A stretch of 10,542 bases of DNA, taken from Euperipatoides rowelli (taxonomy: Eukaryota > Onychophora > Udeonychophora > Euonychophora > Peripatopsidae). The translations under genes and the position numbers were made by a program. Shown here in pieces: positions 1 to 8,345 of this stretch. Each line of letters begins with the position of its first letter. The stretch's first letter is position 1. The stretch lies in assembly GCA_003024985.2 (NCBI GenBank), contig PXIH01S0102178.1; one strand, 5' to 3'. The notes beneath the pieces are model-generated. The model was not told the DNA's origin. It was given only the letters and a program-made list of their open reading frames with translations, and ran no database searches.

Positions 1-219
1 AATATTATAAAACATTTAGGAATAAACTTATACATTTTTAAAATCAGAATTTAATGCAGATTTTAAAAATCAAAACCAAAAAATTCTATCTCCAATGACA
101 GGGAAACAGTAATGGAAAATGTAAGATAAACTGGCTTTTTTTTTTTTATAGCCGACATTTAGAAAAAAAATCATAAAAAAAAATCTGTATGTTGGAATTT
201 AATTTACTTTATATATTAA

Positions 220-328
220 AATTCCTGATAAAAATTAGAACAAAAAAGTGCTATTTAAGTTTTTTTTCAATCTGTTAGTTGGAAATCATTTTTCTGTTTA
301 TATACGGTATTATAATTCCTGATAAAAA
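220..328. repeat. Short direct repeat pair (15 bp)
   Basis: AATTCCTGATAAAAA occurs at 220-234 and again at 314-328, both preceded by a TA-rich stretch. It is probably a remnant of a local duplication or a chance repeat in AT-rich DNA. No function is inferred. Confidence 0.4.
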
Positions 329-834
329 ATATAAGTTTTTGTCATATTATTTTGCATAAATGTGTGACTCGGATCCAAGTCATTCCGCATTTCATAATAA
401 TTAATATTAAGTATTTATATAAAGTTATCATAATATCAAAATACATTTTATAAGAAAAAACCAGTTCGTTATAGGATGAGTATTGCAAAATCGTTCCGCA
501 GCTGACGTGTTAAACTTCACTTACTGGTACATTTAAAATACAAATTGTCATAAACTCTGTAAAGCTTGACCGTTATTTTCTTTTTATCATGTTTAAAGTA
601 TTGGGGGAAAAGGCTGTTTTTTTTTTTCCCAAATGAAAAATGTTTAGTTTGGCTGATGTTAATCAATAACATAGAAATCATAAAGCCTTGGTTTAAATTT
701 TTTATGAGTTAAGTAATAGTCTCGAGCCATAATTTTAGAATACAAAACCGTCATCATTTTAACATAGTCGTAGTCATTAATTAGGCCAGCTTAATTACTG
801 AATTGTTTGCTCACGAGGGGCGGTATTGAAATGA

Positions 835-845
835 GGGGGGGGGGG
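835..845. repeat. G11 homopolymer run
   Basis: Eleven consecutive G bases stand out against a very AT-rich background. A nearby GAGGGGCGG lies at about 814-822. Long G runs are slippage-prone and could form intermolecular quadruplexes. The exact length in a draft assembly is doubtful. Confidence 0.8.
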
Positions 846-1754
846 ATAGATGGCATATATCATTATCAATAGATATGATAAGTTTGATTTAATGTTTGAA
901 TAAAATATTAATAAAGAATGGAATTACGTTTTCGCTTTAGAATGAATTTTTTTTCTATTGCATAATGTAATTGGTTTGATTTTAAGACATATGACGAATT
1001 AAGATTGCTCATATATGAAAGTAAATATAGACTAAGAGAGTTTAGGTTATTATTAATTTAGGTTTATTTTAGAAAAGGGGTATTATAATTTAGGTTTTAA
1101 AAACTTTTAACAAATGTTAGTTGTAAATAGTTTACTATTGTCAATTATGTGAAAGTTCTTGAAACAGCTTTAAATGACGAATAATTAAGAATTACAGAAG
1201 GATCCTAAAAGAGGAATTTTGATATTGATTTTTTTATTATGAACTTTGATCAATTAATAACATGTTTTTTTTTACTGATTTGAGATGTGAGTAGGGATGT
1301 ATTTTTTTTTGATTGATCAGATATGCTATAAATTTTTAAAATTTTATTTTAAAGGCCAAATGTATATCACAAGCTGCATTAATTCTTTCTGAAGATAATA
1401 TTGTACAGTATTTTGATTTTATTTTGAGGGTCACATTAAATCTGTTAGAGGACTCATTTGGCAATTGATTATACTGTAGGCTGTTCATCACTGTTCTAGA
1501 ACTCAGATTTAACCTTTAAATGGGGATGTGGGGTACTCACAGCACAACACGGTCCTTAAATTGTAGATAATTCTGAAATGTGGCTGGTAACACTTCCATG
1601 TTACTGTCTATCTTTCAAATATAGTTTCTACCTTATGTAATAATTGTACTCAAAGCCATTCCACTTGCTATACTGGCTTTCTCTGTGAAATTAGCAGAAG
1701 GGTGATGTGAACACACCAGGTGCATATTATGTTATTTTTTTTTTTGGTTTGCAA

Positions 1755-2290
1755 TTTCTGATTATTATCATAATTTGATGCAAAAGTCAGAGTCAAATAT
1801 TATCACATTTACAATATGACTAAAGGTACTATTGATATGTTTGACAAGATTTTCTTAACTTTTTTCCATTGCAAGAAGGACCAAGCATTGGCAACTGGCT
1901 ACATTATTCAAAATTTTGAACATTACTGGTATCAAGGCTTAGGTTATCTTATTGGCAAACAATTCTGATACAAAAGAAAATCATAGGAAATTTTTGAGGG
2001 GATTAGGACTAGAACCTTTGAACCCTCAAGTGAGGAAAAAGGATTCAATGACAAATATTCCCAGATTGCTGAAGGAGAAAACAATGAATTATGCCAAGTT
2101 TCAGAGACAAAAAGACAACCTTCCCTAACACCTCAAATTCCTCGTGCAGCTCTTTTGGACAATGCATTGTTTGTCCGAGAGGGCACAGCATTTTTTTTTT
2201 GATGCAAATCTGAAAATTCATGTACATGTCTCACATGAAACAGATTTGTGAATCTTGTTTGCAAAATGACAAAGGAATTAGCTCAACCGA
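1755..2290 (+). pseudogene. Decayed piggyBac-family transposase (C-terminal part and cysteine-rich tail)
   Basis: This is the relic of a cut-and-paste DNA transposase of the piggyBac (DDE_Tnp_1_7) family. The frame at 1810-1860 reads YNMTKGTIDMFDK, matching the family's YN.TKGGVD..D signature, which holds the last catalytic Asp. After a frame change, 1907 onward reads ILNITGIKA, a stop (TAG, 1940-1942), then NNSD and HRKFLRGLGLEPLNPQVRKK (to about 2033). These match the family's 'LD.AGINA' and 'FL..LGL.L..P....R' blocks. The frame ends at TAA 2126-2128. In a third frame, CIVCPRG (2163-2183) and CESC (2247-2258) look like the CxxC...CxxC knuckles of the C-terminal cysteine-rich domain. With at least two frameshifts and several stops it cannot make active protein. 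The N-terminal half and the terminal inverted repeats were not found, so the 5' boundary is approximate. Confidence 0.8.
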
Positions 2291-2960
2291 AGACGTGATT
2301 GTAATAGTAGGCTACTATTTACTTAATGATTGTGTGCCTTGAATTTGTTTTTTATGCCTTAGGCTATATTGATGATCTTTTGACATTTTTTTTTTTACTA
2401 TTTTGTTCTTATATGAATGTTATTTTATGTTATAAACTTTATTTTAAATGTTCTAGTTATGTTGAGTGATTTATAATTTAAAAAATGTAATTTCTTTTTA
2501 AATAAGAAAAAAGACTTTATTTCACAAAATTGATTTATTCTATCATTTGTTTTCTTGTTGGTAAAGATCTAGTGAATCTATAGATGATGTACAGTTGATC
2601 TATTTTTGAATACATCATGTGCAACTATTTCTTTTTTGGGGAGTGTTGTGATCCACAACCTATGTACTTACATGATTTTTACCCACCTTACCAAAGATTA
2701 AACATTTATACATATTAAAAAAAATTTTTTTTACATTTTTTTTTTCACCCACTTGCACTAATTAAATGTCTCTATCATTTATTCTTATGTTACTAAATTA
2801 AATATTTATAAAAAGAAGATAAACCCACTATTCATTTGACCAAATTTCTATTAAAAAATATCCCTACTCAAAGGTGTATGTTAAAATAGTAGTTAAAAAA
2901 ATGTTTTTAAAGAGATTTTATATGGATTTTAATTTAATTTTTTTATTTTTAAAACTATAG
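2291..2960. other. Intronic AT-rich DNA ending in the SETD3 splice acceptor
   Basis: No gene is visible. The stretch contains poly-T runs and an A/T-rich symmetric block near 2718-2750. It ends in a T-rich tract and AAAACTATAG at 2951-2960, which serves as the acceptor for the following exon. The right end of the piggyBac element might lie here, but I saw no convincing TTAA-flanked terminal repeat. Confidence 0.6.
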
Positions 2961-3106
2961 ATTTCAATTTTCCATTACGGAAAAGAGAGGATCATTTGCA
3001 AGATTTTATGAAATGGTTAAATGCAGAAGGAATTAAAATAGATGACATTAATATTGAGAGATTTGAAGAAGGAGATTATGGCCTTAAAGCTCTCAAAGAT
3101 TTTCAG
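2961..3106 (+). CDS. SETD3: SETD3 internal exon (start of the SET region)
   Basis: This is an internal exon of the SET-domain methyltransferase SETD3. In animals the enzyme transfers a methyl group from S-adenosylmethionine to the conserved His73 of actin. The acceptor is ATAG at 2957-2960 and the donor is CAG|GTCTTT at 3106/3107. After two bases of a split codon, 48 codons run without a stop (FNFPLRKRED... to ...LKDFQ). REDHLQDFMKW followed by FEEGDYGLKA matches human SETD3, as I recall it, without gaps over about residues 68-115, including the Arg of KRED (R75 in human, a SAM contact). The SAM-loop differs: human EEGFG reads EGDYG here. The exon ends in phase 0 and splices in frame to 5901. 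The related families SETD4, SETD6 and plant Rubisco LSMT lack this N-terminal RED..DFMKW block, so SETD3 is the best call. Earlier exons are not in view. Confidence 0.9.
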
Positions 3107-3960
3107 GTCTTTATAATTTTTTTTTTTTTTTGCAACTCATTATTAATTGCTTTATTATTGTAGATGTCACAATTACTTGCATAAAATTTGCATATCAATA
3201 AATATACTGTATATTTTTTTCATATTTTTGTATAAAAGAATTTTAAAAATATTTATGGTAATTGCTGTACATTAAATTTCCTTCTCCGTCACTTCAGTTT
3301 TAATATATGTTATTTTGAAATGTACACTTTGATTGTAAAATTAAATATTATACTGTTTATTGCTATAAGCTTAAAATTAATGTTTGTGGACAATGCTTTT
3401 CATATTTAAATTTATTCTTGTTAACAACGAATAAATATTAGATTCTCCAGTGATCCCTAATTCCATTACAAATTAGTCTTCCATAACAAAATATATGATA
3501 TACAGTATCTGACTGACTTTGATTTAAATATCGTCTTTAAAAGATCTTGAGCTCTTTTATAAATATATTCACATTAGGCAGGCTCTGACCTGTAGTGAAT
3601 GTATAGGAATGAGCTACTGTATATGGCAGTTACTGTTTCAAACTTGATTGACAGAATTGGTGGCATTTATTTTTCGTACTTATAAAAAACATTCATATTA
3701 GTTGGATCACCTCATCCATAATAAGAAAAAACAACATTTTCTATATTTCTCTTCAATATGCATGCTTCTCTACTCTAAAAAACAATTACTTTAATATTGA
3801 ACATGCCATAAATGTTGATTGTTCAATTCGTTCTCTTAAGAATTTTTTTTTTTGACACTCAAGTAAACTGCAGCCATATTAGCTGATCCTACTAGTATCT
3901 TTTGTAACAACTGTGAATGATTGACTAAAATGGATAGCATCATTTTTTTTTATTATTTAG

Positions 3961-3996
3961 TCCTAACCTTCACCCTAACCCTGAACCTAACTCCTA
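3961..3996. repeat. Degenerate telomere-like patch
   Basis: The patch reads as variants of CCTAAC: CCTAAC, CCCTAAC, CCTAAC again, with CTT and CTGAA interruptions. It resembles a decayed interstitial (TTAGGG)n tract on the opposite strand, but it is only about six units long and imperfect, so chance is possible. Confidence 0.35.
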
Positions 3997-4768
3997 CTAC
4001 ATACAATATTAAATCCACTATGACCCAATCATGTGATAAGAAGTGCAATAAATCTTTTTAGATAGTTTTTGATAATGTTGATACAACTTCAATAAAGTTT
4101 CAGGAAATATACACAATTGTTGAAAAAGCCACTACCATGGTCAACAAATAGGTTTTAATCTCAAGTAAATAATAAAAGATTTCAAACAATGTATAATAAG
4201 GATAATAATATTGATCTTAATTATAGAATAGAGTTGCTTTTATAATATTGATCACAACAAGGAATAAATTACAGAAATATAATAGAACTCAGTAATACTG
4301 TTATCAATGCTTCTCTGAATGTATTTAATATATTCATTATTATATATGTTTAAAAACCAAACAGCTAATTGTAAGCACTAGGAAGATTAATATTGTAAAT
4401 GGGCTTTAGCTTATACAGTACAGTTGACAATAGGGAGGAAATATTAAAGGTAATTTTTAAATAGAAAATGGCATATTAAAACTAAAGGCAAATTTGACAA
4501 TACTTAATATACAAAAGACTGCATGAAATGGCTAAAACTGGAAGTGCAAGGGATTGTTTAGGGTTTGTAATTAAATAATTTTGATTGAATAATAATAATT
4601 TTCAGATTTCAATAGCTATAAGTAATTTTATGTTAAAAGATTAAAGAAGAAATTTTGACTTAACCTTTTGAAAAGGGAAAAGTAACCACATTATTTAATA
4701 TATAAAAATGATTTCTACAATTAAACTAATTAAATGTATAGAAAAAATTTAATAGAAAAAAATGTGTT

Positions 4769-4812
4769 CAATTCTAACGTTTCAAACGGTTACCATTCTT
4801 CTTCAGAGTCTG
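4769..4812 (-). ncRNA. Candidate type I hammerhead ribozyme core, - strand copy
   Basis: This is the mirror copy in the left arm. On the - strand the CTGAAGA box lies at 4800-4806 and GAAAC at 4779-4783, with the same helix I, II and minimal helix III options. The only difference between the arms changes a U-A pair of helix II to a U-G wobble, which preserves pairing. Both strands therefore carry the same candidate. Within a single RNA, the long fold-back (110 bp) would compete with the ribozyme fold. Confidence 0.45.
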
Positions 4813-4816
4813 AACA

Positions 4817-4860
4817 CAAACTCTGAAGAAGAATGGTAACCATTTGAAACGTTAGAATTG
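4817..4860 (+). ncRNA. Candidate type I hammerhead ribozyme core, + strand copy
   Basis: The hammerhead core boxes are present in order: CTGAAGA at 4823-4829 (CUGANGA box) and GAAAC at 4846-4850 (GAAA box). Helix II between them is AATGG (4832-4836) with CCATT (4840-4844), loop TAA, plus an outer A4830-T4845 pair with G4831 bulged. Helix III would be the minimal self-complementary ACGT (4849-4852), which would need a dimer. It is followed by T4853 as residue 17, so the cleavage triplet is GUU. Helix I can form from A4854-G4855 with C4821-T4822, then TTG (4858-4860) with CAA (4817-4819) across an internal loop. Small hammerheads with tiny helix III are known from Penelope-like elements and retrozymes. 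The pairings are read by eye; activity is not shown. Confidence 0.5.
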
Positions 4861-4966
4861 AACACATTTTTTTCTATTAAATTTTTTCTATACATTTAAT
4901 TAGTTTAATTGTAGAAATCATTTTTATATTTTAAGTCTCAGTAGACTGCATATTTTTGTATTTTTA

Positions 4967-4967
4967 N
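4967..4967. other. Ambiguous base (N)
   Basis: A single undetermined base lies in the T-rich tail just after the long inverted repeat. Sequencing or assembly difficulty next to a strong hairpin is a likely reason. Confidence 0.95.
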
Positions 4968-5503
4968 TCTATTTTTGTAATTTTAATCCCACATTATTTA
5001 ATGTAAGAATAAACATTTTTTAATATAAATTTGTTTAATATATCTTTATTGAGATAATTAAGTATACAGTATATTTTATTATGTGGCTAATTATACTTGA
5101 CTAATATAAATCTTTATTGGAGTAATGTTTTTATACAATAAAATTGACTGGAAATCTGTCAATCTTCATTTTGAAATTTGATACTTCTAATGTATTCAAA
5201 TAAAGCATTAGAAATACAACATTTAATTTTATATTTTAATACTACCAACACCATTCACCATCACCAGAGAGCTCTCAAGAATGCAGATATATTTATAATT
5301 TCATTTTAAGTTATCATGTTTCACTCTAGCATAATTTTTTATTCATGATGGTTTCTACTCCCATTGTTGATAAATGTTAGCAATAAAAATAAGCCCCCAC
5401 CAGTAAAAAAAAAAAAAAGAGGAAATTGTAATTTTAAAAAAGAAGTTGGGGTATATTATATCAAATTGAGGTTGGCAAATATGCTGATATAAAAAAAGGT
5501 ACA

Positions 5504-5513
5504 CCCCCCCCCC
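5504..5513. repeat. C10 homopolymer run
   Basis: Ten consecutive C bases lie in intronic AT-rich DNA, mirroring the G11 run at 835-845. The length may be unreliable in a draft assembly. Confidence 0.8.
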
Positions 5514-5740
5514 TACAATTTTCTAAATTCTTATAAAATCATCTGTAGTAGAAGTACCTTAATGGAAAAAATGGAAGCATTATAAGCCATCCAGATCAGC
5601 AACCCACATCAGCACAGTATACCTTTCAGTAAAATGATTATCCAAGAAAAGACAAAGTTTTTATATGATGATTTATTTGGCTTAAAGGGAAATAATAACA
5701 TGATAGTCTGGATATTAGTTTTTGAACTAGTAGTTTCAGA

Positions 5741-5764
5741 AATATATATTTTATATATATATAT
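5741..5764. repeat. AT dinucleotide microsatellite
   Basis: This is an alternating AT tract with a TTTT interruption, about 24 bp long, lying some 135 bp upstream of the SETD3 exon acceptor. Confidence 0.8.
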
Positions 5765-5900
5765 TTAATGAATACATCCCAAATAATATTAAATGTTTTA
5801 AGTAACTGGGCATGTTTTTTATTGTTTATTTTATAAAGAAATACGTTTTATTAAAAAATATAAATTGCATGAATGTATTTTATTAAATGAATTATTATAG

Positions 5901-5973
5901 GCTGCTGAATTGGTATTAACTGTTCCTCGAAAAATCATGATGACAACAGAAACAGCCAAATTATCTAAGTTAG
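5901..5973 (+). CDS. SETD3: SETD3 internal exon (SET-domain N-terminal strand region)
   Basis: This is the next SETD3 exon, continuing the 2961-3106 exon in frame. The acceptor is ATTATTATAG ending at 5900 and the donor is TTAG|GTAAGC at 5973/5974, a strong consensus. It gives 24 codons plus one base: AAELVLTVPRKIMMTTETAK followed by LSKL, then a G that begins the next codon, expected to be Gly as in human. This aligns without gaps to about human residues 116-139, where VPRK..MT.E.AK is the SETD3-typical block. The two exons together cover only about 72 of roughly 600 residues. The catalytic Tyr and the actin-binding C-terminal domain must lie in exons beyond this window. Some 30 of 66 residues match human SETD3 as I remember it. 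Confidence 0.9.
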
Positions 5974-7880
5974 GTAAGCCTACAATAGTATTTTTTTTTA
6001 AAAGTTTAAGTTACGGTAATGTAAACTGCATTATGTGTGTTGTCAATAGACAAAACATGGCTGATTAGTTTCAAATCCATTTTGACTGTTGATAATCCAA
6101 AAGACTTTTTAAAATTGAACGATTTGGCAGTTGTAAGAACAACCAGCAGTTTATTTTGATTTGAAAAATAACTTTATATATCTAGCTTGTTATAGTTTTA
6201 TGCATGATAGAATTTTTTTCAGTGATGTGAACTATTTTTTTTATCAAAGATATGCTAACATTTATTCTAAAGAAATCCTACAGAATTAATATACCATAAA
6301 TCAATCAAAAAAAAAAATCCTTGGCTTTGGCCCTCATCTGCACATTCTATATACAGTACATAATTTGACAGTCATCAATTAAACGTTAATTTAATTTTAC
6401 TTTGAATCATATCATGGAAAACCTGGTTTTGTCCATTAGAGTATTGGATTTTAATTATAATTTTAAGTTTACAATTGTTTATTACCATTATGTTATATTT
6501 CCTGCATTTAATTAAAGACTTAGTATACTCATGGCTGAATCCAGATATTTATATTTAATAAAAAGTAATACTTTTTTTTTTCAGAATTTTCTTAAATATC
6601 ATAATCTTGATTTTCATGAATTTCCAATATTGTTAGCACGAATGAAAAATTAAATTTGTCATCAAATATTATTTTTAAGTCTTTGTGATAATTTATTCTT
6701 TTGGTTTACATTAGGTCATTTTAAATAGTAAACATCACAGTGTTTTTTTGTAAAATAAGACTAATGTGTATAGCTTCTGGTTTTTTTCTTTTCTATATTA
6801 ATGGAGAGTTACCTTTTTGTCACATCAGAAATTCAATCAGATCGAAGCCATTTTTTTGTAGAGTTGTTTAGTTTGAAATGTTTTTGATGTGTTTGAATAA
6901 TTTAATGTCAAATGTAAGTGTTACATGTATATAGTGTATGTACTGTATATTACATGGATAAGTAAATATTTAAAAGTATCACAGAAAATGCTCTGGTAGG
7001 CCTCTGCCAGTAGTTCTTGTTTCCGATTTTAAATCATTTTAAGCATGTAATCTTGAGTCTATCATGAAGTTATTCCTAAATCTATCTGATTAAATATATA
7101 CACTAGGTAGTTTTTGTCTTTCTAAGTTTTTCTTTTAGTAAATTTTGTTAATTGTTTATAAGAGCATATGCCATTTTTGTTTATGGCATCTAATCTTAAT
7201 TTGGGATGTATAGTAGCAGTTTTATAAGCTTTGGAAGTTTGGTATTATGATGTTAGAATATATCAGTGCATCTTTTTATGAAATAACATGAGATTAGATC
7301 TTCATCAGCTGGAAATGTATCTTTTGTCCTTTTATTAAAAAAAAAATTATTTTGTGTAAGCAGTTTTTGATAGTTTATTTAGGGACAACCTTGCTGGAAA
7401 TACAGTATATAGTCTGCTGTTGTCCAACATATTTGTATTTGCTAAACTATCTGTTTACATGTTCAACTATCATTATTTTATTTATTAATTTATCACAAAG
7501 TGTAATTCTAGATGTAATGTATTTCCATCTTTTTTCTTATTATTTCTTCATAGGATATTTACAGTATATACTGTATCTTATTAAATCAAAAAGATTTGCT
7601 ACAAACATGATAGAATTAGGATATATCAATTTATTTTATTATACATTTTTTTTTCAAAGTAGATTTATCCTTTGGAAATAAAGACAATAAATTAGTCATC
7701 TTCATATAAAAAAATTACCGTAATTATCAACTAATGAAATTACTTATAGCCTATTGAACTTAAATAAATATACTGTATATCTTAGAAATTGTGATAGGGA
7801 AATCAATCTCACTGTAAAGTTACAGGCAAAAGTATATCCTGATTATAAAATAAGAATGGCTACAATTCACTGAATGTTTT
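5974..7880 (+). other. Downstream SETD3 intron, AT-rich and gene-free
   Basis: The next exon should begin by completing a Gly codon and encode the family's D.IL..M.NIALA helix region; no such segment was found here. The stretch contains poly-T tracts and a cluster of TAC(A/T)GTA heptamers (6352, 6941, 7401, 7560, 7569, 7771). It also holds the 16-bp perfect palindrome TACAGTATATACTGTA at 7560-7575. An open frame at 7352-7681 is low-complexity and hydrophobic, and is probably chance in AT-rich DNA. Confidence 0.7.
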
Positions 7881-7883
7881 ATT

Positions 7884-8297
7884 GGGTTGTACTGGTGATT
7901 GTAATGAAGGTGATTGTAATGATTATAAAGTTGATTGTGGTGGCATAAATGTTGGTTATGATGATAGTTATGGAGTTTGTGTTGATAAGAGTACAATTAT
8001 GGTAAGATTCTGATTGGTAATAGTTGTGACAATGGTGGTTGTGTTAATGTTGGTTATGATGATGGTGATTATGATGATAGTGGTTGTGATGATGGTGATT
8101 ATAATGATGTGGTTGTGGTGATTATGGTTGTAAGTGATGGTAATTATGATAGTGATTTGGTAATAATGGTTGCGGTGGTTGTAGTGATAAATATTGTGAT
8201 GAACATGGTGATTAGAGCACTGGTGTTTATAGTGTTGCTGGTTATTGTGGTGGTGTTCATTTTGATAATTGTTGTTGTGATGATAAACTTAACTTAA
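7884..8297. repeat. Degenerate GAT/GGT/GTT trinucleotide-type repeat, nearly C-free on the + strand
   Basis: This is about 400 bp of imperfect repeats built from GAT, GGT, GTT and TAT triplets. A locally visible 30-bp period (GATGATGGTGATTAT at about 8059 and a near copy at 8089) is present. The + strand has no C from 8031 to 8172. The block ends about 50 bp before the 3' end of the antisense LINE reading frame. On the - strand it would therefore be the tail of that element, (ATCACCATCATA)-like. The open frame at 8109-8297 is rich in Val, Ile and Met and is a by-product of the repeat, not a gene. Confidence 0.85.
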
Positions 8298-8313
8298 AGA
8301 ATAAGGGAATAGT

Positions 8314-8328
8314 AAGTCTTCAAGACTT
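8314..8328 (-). other. Short 3' hairpin downstream of the LINE reading frame
   Basis: AAGTC TTCAA GACTT forms a 5-bp stem with a 5-nt loop (7-bp arms around a single base as DNA). It lies about 18 bp downstream of the reverse transcriptase stop codon on the - strand, between the stop and the repeat tail. CR1/L2-type LINEs such as UnaL2 are known to carry a 3' stem-loop recognised by their reverse transcriptase, so the position fits. It is also within reach of chance. Confidence 0.45.
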
Positions 8329-8345
8329 TTAAACCCAAAAAGGAT

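Larger units (their letters stand above)
1..1754. other. Non-coding AT-rich DNA upstream of the piggyBac relic
   Basis: No supportable gene is visible. All frames are broken by frequent stops, and I found no exon resembling the N-terminal part of SETD3. The stretch holds many poly-T and poly-A tracts, a G11 run at 835-845, a 15-bp direct repeat (AATTCCTGATAAAAA at 220-234 and 314-328) and two TAC(A/T)GTA heptamers at 1404 and 1472. It is probably part of a long SETD3 intron, because the first visible exon begins in the middle of the protein. It could also include 5' flank if the earlier exons lie elsewhere in the assembly. An upstream piggyBac segment might be hidden in 1500-1754, but I could not align it. 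Confidence 0.6.
4700..4929. repeat. Near-perfect 110-bp inverted repeat with 10-nt loop
   Basis: Bases 4700-4809 are the reverse complement of 4820-4929, with a single mismatch (C4787 versus A4842) and a loop at 4810-4819 (CTGAACACAA). The pairing stops at both outer ends. The very high arm identity implies a recent origin or gene conversion. No transposase gene lies between the arms, so it is not an ordinary autonomous element. It could be a fold-back or MITE-like element, or two inverted copies of a hammerhead-bearing retroelement end. A transcript of SETD3 would carry this as a long double-stranded hairpin, a candidate substrate for ADAR or Dicer. Confidence 0.9.
4686..5002. repeat. 14-bp direct repeats flanking the hairpin element (possible target-site duplication)
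   Basis: CCACATTATTTAAT occurs at 4686-4699 and again at 4989-5002. The left copy ends exactly where the inverted repeat begins (4700). The right copy lies 59 bp beyond the end of the inverted repeat (4929). This would define an insertion of about 289 bp at 4700-4988, consisting of the hairpin plus a T-rich tail with short TATTTTTGTA-like units. The exact abutment on the left favours a target-site duplication over chance. Confidence 0.55.
3107..5900 (+). other. SETD3 intron, 2.8 kb
   Basis: The intron is bounded by GTCTTT at 3107 (a weak but valid GT donor) and ATTATTATAG at 5891-5900. It contains no coding sequence that I can support. It holds the telomere-like patch at 3961-3996, the hammerhead-bearing inverted repeat at 4700-4929 with its flanking direct repeats, an N at 4967, a C10 run at 5504-5513, an AT microsatellite at 5741-5764 and five TAC(A/T)GTA heptamers (3205, 3501, 3615, 4414, 5065). 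Confidence 0.8.

Noticed and set aside
1500-1754. Upstream extension of the piggyBac transposase
   Set aside because: A few words such as a TGG near 1745 and SDYYH could be forced onto the family, but no consistent frame or spacing was found.
2045-2227. Open frame on the - strand, 60 codons
   Set aside because: It is antisense to the piggyBac relic, includes a poly-A-encoded lysine run and shows no family resemblance; a shadow frame.
6585-6660. Poly-T plus CAG acceptor at about 6584 followed by an AT-rich frame
   Set aside because: The phase required by the preceding exon hits a TAA within three codons.
6829-6895. Possible next SETD3 exon after a CAG acceptor near 6829
   Set aside because: Completing the Gly/Glu codon gives EIQSDRSHFF-like sequence that does not match the expected D.IL..M.NIALA block, and no good donor follows.
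7352-7681. Open frame on the + strand, 109 codons, hydrophobic
   Set aside because: Composition is that of translated AT-rich DNA (Leu, Tyr, Phe, Ile). It crosses the TACAGTATATACTGTA palindrome, starts at a non-ATG codon and has no recognisable domain.
8109-8297. Val/Ile/Met-rich 62-codon frame
   Set aside because: It is produced by the GAT/GGT/GTT repeat; no start context or homology.
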